64,000 nucleotides of DNA from an uncultured Lachnospiraceae bacterium. Its GTDB lineage: Bacteria > Bacillota > Clostridia > Lachnospirales > Lachnospiraceae. Position numbers and translations under genes: made by a program. Below, piece by piece: positions 1 to 7,803 of the stretch. The stretch covers positions 34,301-98,300 of the forward strand of contig CAKRYR010000008.1 of the NCBI GenBank assembly GCA_934432595.1, written 5' to 3'. Every line of letters starts with the position of its first letter. Positions within the stretch are counted from its first letter, which is position 1. The notes under the pieces were generated by a model. It was not told the origin of the DNA and did no database searches. It saw only the letters and a list, made by a program, of their open reading frames with translations.

Positions 1-2
1 CT

Positions 3-221
3 GGAGGAATTCAACTTGATACAATGTTTATAGATGAAGGATTTGGAACGTTGGATGAAGAATCTTTAGAGAATGCAATTAAAATTTTAAGTGAATTAGG
101 AAAAGGAAATAGACTTATTGGGATCATTTCACATGTTAATGAATTAAAGGAAAGGATAGATAAGCAAATAATTGTTGAAAAAGATAAGAATGGAGGCAGT
201 AAGATTGAAATGATAAGCTAG
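3..221 (+). CDS. sbcC: Nuclease SbcCD subunit C, C-terminal end (partial)
   Basis: Only the last 72 codons are in the window and the frame is open to the left edge. The visible part begins GGIQLDTMFIDEGFGTLDEE, the Walker B and D-loop segment of SbcC/Rad50-type SMC ATPases, and ends with the switch-histidine region (ISHVNELKERI) and a short acidic/basic tail. In this family SbcC forms the ATPase and coiled-coil arms that load the SbcD nuclease on DNA ends and hairpins; sbcD normally lies just upstream, outside this window. The internal ATG at 24 is inside the Walker B strand and is not the true start. Identity is secure from the motif order, although most of the protein is unseen. Confidence 0.9.
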   Translation, partial: GGIQLDTMFIDEGFGTLDEESLENAIKILSELGKGNRLIGIISHVNELKERIDKQIIVEKDKNGGSKIEMIS

Positions 222-337
222 GCTAATATTGTATTTTGCTATAAAATATGCTATAATTCTATAAAAGGGGAAAAATTACAAAAAAGAATAATAAGTAGTG
301 AGTAAATATTGTATTATAATTTACTTATATATTTTGG

Positions 338-376
338 AAGAAGGTATCAAAGGTGAAATTTGTTATCTTCTTTTTG
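338..376 (+). terminator. Likely terminator after sbcC
   Basis: A 14-pair hairpin (338-351 with 359-372, one G-T pair and one T-T mismatch, 7-nt loop) runs directly into a T tract. It lies about 115 bases after the sbcC stop and ahead of the next gene. The remaining intergenic sequence, 377-475, shows no convincing promoter with correct spacing. Confidence 0.6.
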
Positions 377-475
377 TAAAATATGCAGTTAAATTGAAAT
401 ATATAATAATTTATGATATGAGTGTGTAAAGAAATATGAAAAAAGAGAAAGTGGTTAGAAAGAGGGTTTTATAAG

Positions 476-2542
476 ATGAAAAATAATAAGACGACGTATT
501 ATAACATGATTATTTCATTTATTGCAGTAGTCTTTGTATTATTAACATTGGTTTTAGTGTTACAAGGGGAAGAACAGGAACAAAAAATTGATAAGAATAA
601 AGCTGTGGCTTATGCACCTGCAAGAACACCTTCAGGGTTAAGTTACCAAAGTGAAAGAAATGATATTGTATTATGGGCTAAAGCCCAGGCAGATTATTCT
701 ACGCAAGGAAATTCTTCACCTATCAGTGCATATCATGCATATTATGGTTGGAGTAATCAGGATTGGTGTCAATTATTCATTAATTGGTGTGGTGCAATGG
801 TAGGAGTTGATCCAAACTATTTTAATCAATCTGAATTTGCTTGTCCAGGTGGATATGATTTTCATAATAATATATTGGGAGAGTACAGAAAGACGACCTC
901 ATCAAGTGGGCTGATGATAGGATGGATATTATATGAAACGTATACAGGAGGAGAACCAAGCCATGTTGGTCTATATGTAGGTGGGGGAGAATGGGTTCAT
1001 GGTAATTATAATACCTATTATGTTCGTAAAGTTAGTAATAATTATGGAACTTTTATAGGGTATGCTAAGCCATTTTATAGATCAAAAGTGAGGTATATTG
1101 CGGCCTATGGAAATTATCCAGATGGAAGAGTTAAAGGTTCAGGAAGCTGTGAAGAGTATTTTATAGATGAAAGATCACATACATTAACTACAGATGTAAG
1201 TAATCGTAGTCACAAGTTTTTAGGTTGGTATACGAATTCTTCTGCTACAGGTACACCAATTAGCGAAATTACAGTTCCATCTGGTTCATATAGTGCAGGT
1301 GTTACAGTATATGCTGGATGGAAGAAGTCAGAGTCACCTATTACTTATGTGACATATGGAGGTAAAATAAATGATTCTTCATATATAACAAAATATCTAG
1401 AAGGTGAGACACCTGCTTTACCTATGAATGTAACTAGAGATGGATGTAAATTCTTAGGATGGAGTTTAAATGACCCTCCTACAGGTGATGCATTTAGTAA
1501 TGTTCAAGCAGGATGGACTGGAGCAAAAACATTATATGCAAAATATCAAGCAAATATTAGTTATGTAACAAAGAGAGGTGTATTTTCACCTGGATATATT
1601 GCACCATCAGTATATTATCCAAGGGTTAGTAATTTTACATTACCACAAGAACCATATTTTACTAGGGAGTATTGCGATTTTGCAGGTTGGTATGCTGATA
1701 GTTCATTAAGTGTAGGACCATATCGAGTTGTTCAGAGTGATGATGCTTCACCTTGGAATAAGGATATTACATTGTATGCAAAGTGGATTGGTAGAAAATA
1801 TGAGATAAGATTACATACACATGGAGGAAATGTAACTAATAATAAATATACATATGATTCTGGAAGGGATATATATACTCGGGTTTATCAATATGTAGAT
1901 AATATACCACCTATTTCTTTACCTACGGTAAAGGAGGTAAATATGAATAAATATATCTTTGATGGATGGTATAAGAGTCCAGATTTTACAGGTTCTACTT
2001 ATACTGAAACAGAACAAGATAAAGGTGGAGACTATGATTTCTATTCAAGATGGACAACAATTAAACCGAATACAACTGATTCAGACCATGTAGAGGTAGT
2101 AAATGACGTAATGAATGTATATGTATATAATGCAAGTAGAGAAAAGAAAACTGCTTTAGGTCCTGTTCGCTCAGAAATAGTACCAATTGCTTTGGCAAGG
2201 AGATTCTTTGATGTAGATATTACTGTTTTAGGTTTTACATCAAGCATTGTACCAAAAGATGTAAGAATACAAGTTAGTACAAGTATGAATCCTTCAGACA
2301 TTTCATCAAGACAGAATTGGATAATGACATCTTTGAGTGGTAAGAGTTGCGTAAAAGGAAATGCCAAGTTCTATACTACTAAAGATAATAATACAATAAG
2401 AGTTCATTTACCAAGTGATGTAGATGACTTTATAGGTAGTAGAGGTTCAAAAATTATATATTTCCATATAGTAACAGAAACAGGATCATCAATGTATATT
2501 CCAATTAATCTTATTAAAAGAACTGTATATGGAATGCATTAG
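476..2542 (+). CDS. Secreted CHAP/NlpC-like cysteine hydrolase with InlB-type repeats
   Basis: 688 aa. Residues about 11-30 form one hydrophobic segment, so the protein is secreted or anchored by its N terminus. Residues about 60-202 look like a CHAP or NlpC/P60-type cell-wall amidase/endopeptidase domain: a tryptophan-cysteine motif (DWCQLFINWC, candidate nucleophile Cys98) and a histidine motif (PSHVGLYVGGGEWVHGN, candidate base His163). Four repeats of about 75 aa follow (about 206-282, 289-357, 361-437, 441-526), each ending in F-x-GW and Y-x-x-W/Y. This is the pattern of Listeria-Bacteroides/InlB B repeats, small beta folds used on surface proteins. Residues 530-688 are an unrecognised C-terminal domain. 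There is no LPXTG motif. AGAGGG at 461-466 supports the ATG at 476. The gene is monocistronic. The fold is a motif-level call; the substrate (peptidoglycan or protein) is not known. Confidence 0.7.
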   Translation: MKNNKTTYYNMIISFIAVVFVLLTLVLVLQGEEQEQKIDKNKAVAYAPARTPSGLSYQSERNDIVLWAKAQADYSTQGNSSPISAYHAYYGWSNQDWCQLFINWCGAMVGVDPNYFNQSEFACPGGYDFHNNILGEYRKTTSSSGLMIGWILYETYTGGEPSHVGLYVGGGEWVHGNYNTYYVRKVSNNYGTFIGYAKPFYRSKVRYIAAYGNYPDGRVKGSGSCEEYFIDERSHTLTTDVSNRSHKFLGWYTNSSATGTPISEITVPSGSYSAGVTVYAGWKKSESPITYVTYGGKINDSSYITKYLEGETPALPMNVTRDGCKFLGWSLNDPPTGDAFSNVQAGWTGAKTLYAKYQANISYVTKRGVFSPGYIAPSVYYPRVSNFTLPQEPYFTREYCDFAGWYADSSLSVGPYRVVQSDDASPWNKDITLYAKWIGRKYEIRLHTHGGNVTNNKYTYDSGRDIYTRVYQYVDNIPPISLPTVKEVNMNKYIFDGWYKSPDFTGSTYTETEQDKGGDYDFYSRWTTIKPNTTDSDHVEVVNDVMNVYVYNASREKKTALGPVRSEIVPIALARRFFDVDITVLGFTSSIVPKDVRIQVSTSMNPSDISSRQNWIMTSLSGKSCVKGNAKFYTTKDNNTIRVHLPSDVDDFIGSRGSKIIYFHIVTETGSSMYIPINLIKRTVYGMH

Positions 2543-2556
2543 AAATAAAAATTAAA

Positions 2557-2583
2557 AGGGAAAGGGCTACTGGCACTTTCCCT
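2557..2583 (+). terminator. Hairpin after the repeat-protein gene
   Basis: An 8-bp perfect stem (2557-2564 with 2576-2583, AGGGAAAG/CTTTCCCT) sits 15 bases after the stop codon. The T tract behind it is poor, so it may act as a weak terminator or a 3'-end stabiliser. Confidence 0.45.
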
Positions 2584-2753
2584 ATTTAGATAATAAAAAA
2601 TTATAAAAAAGTATAAAGTTTTAATTAATTGTGTTGATATACATAAAAGATTATTAGAATTTTCTATGTCTTAAAATAAAAATGATTTAAGGGGGGAAAA
2701 CATTTTTTTATGAGAGAGAAATGATATATGTACAATAGCGATAGCGCAGAAAG

Positions 2754-2840
2754 GTATACTTACATCTTAGAACAGAGTCTGGTAATACAGGTACATATGA
2801 GATTAACCTTGTTAAAAGAGTAGTATATCAATTACATTAG
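2754..2840 (+). pseudogene. Decayed 3' end of a paralogue of the upstream repeat-protein gene
   Basis: Reading 2754-2840 gives 28 residues and a stop, ending in INLVKRVVYQLH. The gene ending at 2542 finishes INLIKRTVYGMH, preceded by an equally similar block (YLHLRTESGNTG versus YFHIVTETGSS). The match ends exactly at both stop codons. No start is present and an in-frame stop occurs at 2742-2744, so this is a gene relic rather than a small gene. It implies that the 688-aa protein once had a tandem paralogue that was deleted except for its last exposed strand. The remainder of 2584-2875 has no recognisable gene. Confidence 0.7.
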
Positions 2841-2875
2841 ATTATATAAAGGTAAAAATAGTGATAATATAAAAA

Positions 2876-2910
2876 AGAAGCAAGCTTATTTTAGATAAAA
2901 GCTTGCTTCT
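2876..2910. terminator. Bidirectional terminator
   Basis: A perfect 12-bp stem (2876-2887 with 2899-2910, AGAAGCAAGCTT and its complement), with an A run on the left and T-rich sequence on the right. It lies between a plus-strand relic and the 3' end of the minus-strand peptidase gene, so it can end transcription from both sides. Confidence 0.8.
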
Positions 2911-2933
2911 CTTATATTATATATAAATGTTAA

Positions 2934-4334
2934 TTATTTAGTAATCTTATATGTAACAGCTGTTGTTGCTTCAAATAAATCAGGATTATATAATACATAT
3001 CTTGGTATATCATCATACCATCCATCAGCAGCTAATAGATAATCTAATGTATGATTTCCGACAGTACCAAAGGCATAACCTAGAATACTAACACCATGAC
3101 CACCTTCATTTGCAATTTGATAGCAAAGAACACTTGATAGTTTATTATCAACAGCATCCTTAAATACTGTGAAATTAGGTGTGCTTTTCATAGATGCACT
3201 GATATTAGCACCTACAACATCACCATATTTTTTCATACCTTGTGCCATTTGGTAAATGGATGTTCCACTACACTCAACAGTGTAATCACCATAGAATGTT
3301 CCTGTTTCATAAATATTATCTTGCGTACCTGTTAAATCCCAAAGTTTGTTAAAGGTATCTTGGATATTTCCATTTAAAAGTATATCTTCTTGATTACATA
3401 TGCTAGTTAAAGCTACAAGGCCACAAGCATATCTATTAGTTGTAGTCATTATTGTCTTCTGAGAAGTTAATGATTTTTCTCTAGAGTATTGAGGTAACAT
3501 AACTGGCTCAGATACTTCACCTAATAGTTTATCTACTTCTTTAAATACTTCGCTATGGTTTGGATATGCAGTTGGTTCTACAAAATCATCATCACCATTA
3601 AATGAATTAGGGAATAATTTCTTTAACCATTTCTTAAACCAATCAGCAATGTTGCCTTGAACTATATAATCTTCTTGTGATTCTTCTTCTGCTATTCCAT
3701 AATAGAAATTATCAGTATATTCTGTATTATCATAAAAATCTAAGTATAGGTTTTCATAATAGTCTAACATAGCATCAAAATCATCACCATCATAAGTTGT
3801 TGCGTTGTAATAGAATACATCGTTATCCTCATTACCATCAGTTGCAGAAACAGCATAATCGATGCCAGTTGTACTGTATAACTTATTAGTACAATCTTCA
3901 ATTTTAACTTTATTATTTGATTCAGCAAAAGACTTTGAAAGTATATCATACATACTATCGGTATCCTTATGAATTACAAAGTCTGTTATAAGTTCATCTG
4001 TAGTAAAGTCAAAACTTGCATATCCGTAAGGTGTATTGTCTTTGTAATATGATACAGAGTAACCCACTATGTTATTAGTTACATTGTATATTGGAACAGT
4101 GTCTTTTACTTCTAAGTTTAGTTCTGGCTCTGTTTTATCTGCAAGTGCTAATGCACATTGCTTAGAAGCAAATTCGATTTTGGGTAACATCTTTTCATAA
4201 GAATTAGAAATATTATCTGCCTTACTAGAACTTTGACTGTTATTTATCGAATAGGCACATAAAACGGAACCAACAGAAAGTGCTAACGCAGTTACGCATA
4301 TAGCTACTTTATGAGTGTTAAAAAATTTTTTCAT
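2934..4334 (-). CDS. Secreted C39/papain-like cysteine peptidase
   Basis: 466 aa. A Sec-type signal occupies residues 1-28 (basic start, hydrophobic core to VLCAYS). A roughly 260-residue N-terminal part, rich in Asp, Asn and Tyr, may be a propeptide or substrate-binding region. The C-terminal 170 residues carry the peptidase-like motifs: RYACGLVALTSI with candidate nucleophile Cys304, GGHGVSILGY with candidate base His413, and a downstream ADGW with candidate orienting Asp437. This order and spacing resemble C39-like and papain-like peptidases. The exact family is not certain. A good Shine-Dalgarno (AAGGGGAAG) precedes the ATG. It is divergent from the serpin gene across 177 bases, which suggests a protease/inhibitor relation, but that is only context. 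Confidence 0.7.
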   Translation of the reverse strand: MKKFFNTHKVAICVTALALSVGSVLCAYSINNSQSSSKADNISNSYEKMLPKIEFASKQCALALADKTEPELNLEVKDTVPIYNVTNNIVGYSVSYYKDNTPYGYASFDFTTDELITDFVIHKDTDSMYDILSKSFAESNNKVKIEDCTNKLYSTTGIDYAVSATDGNEDNDVFYYNATTYDGDDFDAMLDYYENLYLDFYDNTEYTDNFYYGIAEEESQEDYIVQGNIADWFKKWLKKLFPNSFNGDDDFVEPTAYPNHSEVFKEVDKLLGEVSEPVMLPQYSREKSLTSQKTIMTTTNRYACGLVALTSICNQEDILLNGNIQDTFNKLWDLTGTQDNIYETGTFYGDYTVECSGTSIYQMAQGMKKYGDVVGANISASMKSTPNFTVFKDAVDNKLSSVLCYQIANEGGHGVSILGYAFGTVGNHTLDYLLAADGWYDDIPRYVLYNPDLFEATTAVTYKITK

Positions 4335-4371
4335 AATAAATACTTCCCCTTTTTAAAATACATTTTATTTA

Positions 4372-4394
4372 TGTGAGAATACAAAATTCTCACA
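4372..4394. promoter_or_regulatory. Palindrome at the transcription start of the peptidase gene
   Basis: A perfect 9-bp inverted repeat, TGTGAGAAT-N5-ATTCTCACA, lies immediately downstream of the minus-strand promoter at 4400-4428. It would cover about +1 to +22 of that transcript. The size and position fit a repressor operator; a 5' mRNA hairpin is the alternative. Confidence 0.5.
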
Positions 4395-4399
4395 AATTG

Positions 4400-4428
4400 A
4401 TTATAGCAATTATAAAAAGGCTATTCAA
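4400..4428 (-). promoter_or_regulatory. Promoter of the secreted cysteine peptidase
   Basis: On the minus strand, TTGAAT (4423-4428) and TATAAT (4400-4405) are separated by 17 bp. This is a near-consensus sigma-A promoter placed about 65 bases upstream of the peptidase start codon. Confidence 0.7.
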
Positions 4429-4511
4429 TTTATTTTTTATAAAGAAAATCTTAAAAAAAATTAAAGAGTATGACGATAAACTAATTGACTAAAAATTTTT
4501 TGAGGTGAAAT

Positions 4512-5759
4512 ATGATGACGACTAGAAGAAAAAATCAAATTTTTATTTTAGCTGCACTTATGCTTGTAGTACTCTTCTGTATGTTTGGATGTAATGTAAA
4601 AAAAGACGTTGAGAAAAAAGCTGAGAAAAAAGCTGAGAAAAAGGATAAAATAGAGAAAATTGTTGCTGAACATAGAGAAGAAAATATGAAGTTGTCTGTG
4701 GAATTACTAAAAGGAAGTAATGTGGCATATGATAATACAGTAATTTCACCGTTAGCAGTACAGATGGCGATGGGATTTGCAATTAATGGTGCAAAAGGAG
4801 TAACACAATCGGCGATAATAGATAAAGTGGGTATGGAAACATCGGTATTAAACAATTATTTAAAGACATATATAGAAGAAGCACCTAAGGATGTAAGAGG
4901 AAATATTAACTTTGTAAATGCAATATGGCTTAATTCAATTAATACAGGTTTAGACTTAAATAGTTCATATAAAGATAGGGTAATAGAGTATTTAAATGCA
5001 GAGATAAAACAAGAGCCTTTTAGCGCAGGGTGTGAGAAGGTAATAAATGGTTGGGTAGCAGAGACTACAGATGGAATGGTAAATAAAGTTGTTAATAAAG
5101 TAGATTTGACAAATTGGTTTTATACAATAAATATTGCAACTTTTGATATGGATTGGGAAACTACTTATAATGTTAATGATATAGAAAAGAAAACATTTAA
5201 TAATGCAAAAAAAACAACTTCAGATGTGGAAATGATGAGTTCAATTGAGTCATTATATATAGAAGATAATGGAGCTACTGGCTTTATTAAGAATTATTAT
5301 ATACCAAGATATAAATTTATAGCTATATTACCAGATGAAAAAACTAATTTGGAAGAGTATGTAAATAATTTAGATTATAGAAAATTGATTAAGTTGTTAG
5401 AAAGTTCTGAAAATGTAAATGTAAAAGCATCAATACCTTCTTTTGTAACGTATAAAACAGTTGATATAAGTAAGACTTTAGTTAATATTGGACTAAGTAG
5501 TATTTTTAAATCAGATGCTGATTTTTCAGGTATGCTTAAAGAGGGAATGGCAACTAAACTTTGGAAAATGTATCATACTTCTAAGATTACTGTAGGAAAG
5601 AAGTGTTCAGAAGGAGTTATAACATCTAATGTGTCTAATAACAAGAAGAAAGATGTAAGTTATGATAAAGAAGTAGTATTGGATAGACCATTTTTATATA
5701 TGATATTTGATTCAGAAGAAAGTATACCTATATTTATAGGAACTATGAATAATCTGTAA
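4512..5759 (+). CDS. Serpin-family protease inhibitor, membrane-anchored or secreted
   Basis: 415 aa. Residues 10-26 are hydrophobic and end MFGC, an imperfect lipobox with Cys27; a charged linker of KKAE repeats follows (30-48). The rest has serpin marks: ISPLAVQMAMGFAINGAKG near residue 78, and the C-terminal signature RPFLYMIFD (392-400) and FIG. The reactive-centre loop runs from about 366 to 391 and has the same hinge-to-RPF length as human antitrypsin. By that alignment P15 is Gly368, P1-P1' is Val382-Ser383 and P5-P3 is a Lys triplet (378-380). P14 is Val, where inhibitory serpins usually have Thr or Ser, so inhibition is plausible but unproven. GAGGTG at 4502 supports the start. The protein presumably inhibits extracellular proteases at the cell surface. 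Confidence 0.88.
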   Translation: MMTTRRKNQIFILAALMLVVLFCMFGCNVKKDVEKKAEKKAEKKDKIEKIVAEHREENMKLSVELLKGSNVAYDNTVISPLAVQMAMGFAINGAKGVTQSAIIDKVGMETSVLNNYLKTYIEEAPKDVRGNINFVNAIWLNSINTGLDLNSSYKDRVIEYLNAEIKQEPFSAGCEKVINGWVAETTDGMVNKVVNKVDLTNWFYTINIATFDMDWETTYNVNDIEKKTFNNAKKTTSDVEMMSSIESLYIEDNGATGFIKNYYIPRYKFIAILPDEKTNLEEYVNNLDYRKLIKLLESSENVNVKASIPSFVTYKTVDISKTLVNIGLSSIFKSDADFSGMLKEGMATKLWKMYHTSKITVGKKCSEGVITSNVSNNKKKDVSYDKEVVLDRPFLYMIFDSEESIPIFIGTMNNL

Positions 5760-5806
5760 GTTTGGTTTAATAAGGTATTCTTTTGGAGTGTTTCTATTAA
5801 ATAATC

Positions 5807-5841
5807 ACGACCATATTTGGATAATGTGCAAATATGGTCGT
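5807..5841. terminator. Terminator after the serpin gene
   Basis: A perfect 13-bp stem (5807-5819 with 5829-5841, ACGACCATATTTG and its complement) with a 9-nt loop, extended on both sides by A/T pairs and followed by TTAATTATTT. Confidence 0.8.
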
Positions 5842-5951
5842 TAATTATTTGTTAATAAAAAACAATATATATGTAATTAAAAAGACATAATCTTGAAACA
5901 AAATTATGATAACATTTCCACATCCAATAATCGTGCATGGAGGACAATAAA

Positions 5952-7208
5952 ATGGCATTAAATGATAGACAAGTTGTAAAAGTCAAGATGTTTGGTAAGT
6001 TCTCCGTTGAATATAAATCAAAACAATTGTCATATGACGATATGCGGTCAGAAATGGTTACCAAACTATTGGCATATATTTTAGTTAATAATTCAAAAGT
6101 TATTTCAGTTCAGGAATTAATAGATGTATTGTGGGTTGATGATGAAATCAGCAACCCTATTGGTGCGTTGAAAAATCTTGTATATAGGTTAAGAAATATT
6201 CTTAAGAAAAAATTAGGTGACGAACAGTTTATTTTGTCATCGAGAGGAACTTATAGTTGGAATCCAATGTATAAAATAGAACTAGATATTGAACAGATTG
6301 AGCAGCTTTATTATAAGAGTAAAGATTCTAGTTTAACTATAAATGGAAAAATAAAAGAGCTTAAAAAAATGATGGATTTATACAGTGGAAGTATATTTAA
6401 GGTGATTTCATCAGAACACTGGGTTATCCAAATGGAAGCTTATTATAGATCTATGTATATAAGAGGAGTAGAGGAACTAATAAGTATATATGAGTCTAAA
6501 AAAATGTACAAAGAGATAAATGAATGTTGTACAATGGCTATAAGTGCTGAACCTTTAGAAGAGGAATTCTATTACTATAAAGTAAAGGCTTTAATTCGTT
6601 TAGGAAATAGAAAAGAAGCATATGCTTATTATGAGAAATCTAAGAAATATTTATGTGATAAACTTGGCATACCAGAACCAGCAAAATTAATGAAGATATA
6701 TGATGAATTCTCTAATAAAATTCAAGTTAATAATGCTAGTATAGATGATATAAACATAGAAATGAATAATCAAAGTGATAAAGGAAATAAGACCTTTATA
6801 TGTGATTACAATATAGTCTTTAGAGAGATATATAGGCTAGAACAAAGAAGAATAGAAAGATTAGGAATGTCAGAATATATGGTATTATTTACGGTAGGTA
6901 CCGTTGGAAATGCAAATAATAGAGGTGATCAAGTTACAAAATATCTGAAGAAGGCAATTGACCTACTTGGAGAAGCAATTGAAAATTCATTACGTTCTGG
7001 AGATGTCGCATCACGTTGTAGTGAATTACAATATGTAGTTTTATTACCAGATTGTCCAGAAGAAAAAGTAGATGATGTTGCGGTTAGAATTATAAATAAT
7101 TATATTGATAAATTAAGAAAAAATAAGATATATAATACTATAAATCGTAACAATATTAGGATTTTTTATGATGTAAAGTCAATTAATAAAGAAAATTTAT
7201 TGGTGTGA
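5952..7208 (+). CDS. BTAD-domain transcriptional regulator with degenerate GGDEF-like C terminus
   Basis: 418 aa from the ATG at 5952, chosen because GGAGGA (5939-5944) lies 7 bases before it; the ATG at 5937 overlaps that site. Residues about 8-105 form an OmpR-type winged helix in the AfsR/SARP arrangement (VKMFGKFSVEY near the start, then an ELIDVLW helix). Residues about 110-260 are a helical bacterial transcriptional activator (BTAD/TPR-like) domain. Residues about 280-410 resemble a nucleotide-cyclase fold: SLRSGDVASRCSELQYVVLLP aligns with the usual (R)xGD-x-x-x-R-x-GGDEF-x-x-LLP, but GGDEF is replaced by SELQY, so catalysis is unlikely. It may be a cytosolic regulator sensing a ligand or partner through the dead cyclase domain. 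Targets are unknown; its neighbours are the serpin and, after a long gap, hydF. Confidence 0.8.
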   Translation: MALNDRQVVKVKMFGKFSVEYKSKQLSYDDMRSEMVTKLLAYILVNNSKVISVQELIDVLWVDDEISNPIGALKNLVYRLRNILKKKLGDEQFILSSRGTYSWNPMYKIELDIEQIEQLYYKSKDSSLTINGKIKELKKMMDLYSGSIFKVISSEHWVIQMEAYYRSMYIRGVEELISIYESKKMYKEINECCTMAISAEPLEEEFYYYKVKALIRLGNRKEAYAYYEKSKKYLCDKLGIPEPAKLMKIYDEFSNKIQVNNASIDDINIEMNNQSDKGNKTFICDYNIVFREIYRLEQRRIERLGMSEYMVLFTVGTVGNANNRGDQVTKYLKKAIDLLGEAIENSLRSGDVASRCSELQYVVLLPDCPEEKVDDVAVRIINNYIDKLRKNKIYNTINRNNIRIFYDVKSINKENLLV

Positions 7209-7263
7209 CTATTATGTGACTGTTCCTATGTAAAATGTTAGCATATTAAATAATTCGTTTAAG

Positions 7264-7291
7264 AAATTGAAGGTGGGACTTCAATTTTAGG
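7264..7291 (+). terminator. Terminator after the BTAD regulator
   Basis: A 9-bp stem, AAATTGAAG (7264-7272) with CTTCAATTT (7279-7287), a 6-nt loop and a short T tract, lying 55 bases after the stop codon. Confidence 0.6.
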
Positions 7292-7492
7292 TTTGGTAGT
7301 TTGATGCGAATTATATTAATGCACGATATATGGTTTAATATTTTTTGGGAAAATTGTTATTAAAAAAGGTTATTGCGTAGGAATTTTATTCTGATAGCAA
7401 ACATGGGACGGATGTAAGCTATAAATATTTGCTAATGAAAAGGGACGGTTGCAAATATTCACGAAATAATGGAAGTTTAATATTAATTGGAG

Positions 7493-7543
7493 AAGAAAGA
7501 ATGTGAGTTTATTCAAAAGAATATACTTACATTCTTTCTTTTT
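7493..7543 (+). terminator. Strong hairpin terminator in the intergenic region
   Basis: A 12-bp perfect stem (7493-7504 with 7529-7540, AAGAAAGAATGT and its complement) with extra pairing inside the loop and a T run behind. It has no upstream gene of its own, so it may end a non-coding transcript. Confidence 0.7.
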
Positions 7544-7654
7544 GTCATGTAATAAGTGGGAAAAGTAATAGTTCAGACAGCACCAAGCCTTTATTGCTTG
7601 GTAACGTGCATCCATATAAAGTTTGCGGGGAAAATATTCAATATCCTTTTAGTG

Positions 7655-7683
7655 TTGACATTGACAATATGTAGCTATAAAAT
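7655..7683 (+). promoter_or_regulatory. Promoter of the hydF operon
   Basis: A perfect -35 TTGACA (7655-7660), 17-bp spacer and -10 TAAAAT (7678-7683). A stem-loop GTTCAGC/GCTGAAC follows at 7703-7721 in the would-be 5' untranslated region, about 80 bases before hydF. Confidence 0.65.
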
Positions 7684-7803
7684 ATGTATGGTATTTAGTA
7701 ACGTTCAGCTATTGGCTGAACTGTTATGGTATTTATGATTTGACGTTAATTTATTATAAAATATGTTATGAAGATTTAGTGGGAAGAAAATGGAGGATAC
7801 TAT

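Larger units (their letters stand above)
7209..7803. other. 595-bp intergenic region with several hairpins, no protein gene
   Basis: No convincing coding sequence: the short open frames here have no ribosome binding site or family signal. The region holds a terminator-like hairpin at 7264-7287, an inverted repeat AATATTTGC/GCAAATATT (7424-7432 and 7451-7459), two copies of GGGACGG, a second strong terminator at 7493-7543, small hairpins at 7582-7602 and 7703-7721, and the hydF promoter at 7655-7683. The segment between the two terminators (about 7290-7543) is a candidate small RNA or leader. Confidence 0.5.

Noticed and set aside
394..417. TTGAAA and TATGAT as a promoter for the 688-aa gene
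   Set aside because: Spacing is only 12 bp; no better pair was found.
2677..2757. Possible small gene starting near 2710 ahead of the relic
   Set aside because: The first ATG reads only three codons before a stop, and stop codons interrupt the relic's frame.
5852..6064. 70-aa minus-strand frame at the BTAD gene start
   Set aside because: Overlaps the promoter and N-terminal coding region of a well-supported gene and has no family signal.
7391..7460. Faint resemblance to a c-di-GMP-I riboswitch (GCAAAC and GGGACG near each other)
   Set aside because: The conserved GAAA tetraloop-receptor layout and P1 stem are missing and the spacing is wrong.
7370..7738. Two short reading frames in the hydF upstream region (minus 7370-7615, plus 7556-7738)
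   Set aside because: No ribosome binding site, no recognisable motif, and they run across terminator hairpins and the hydF promoter.
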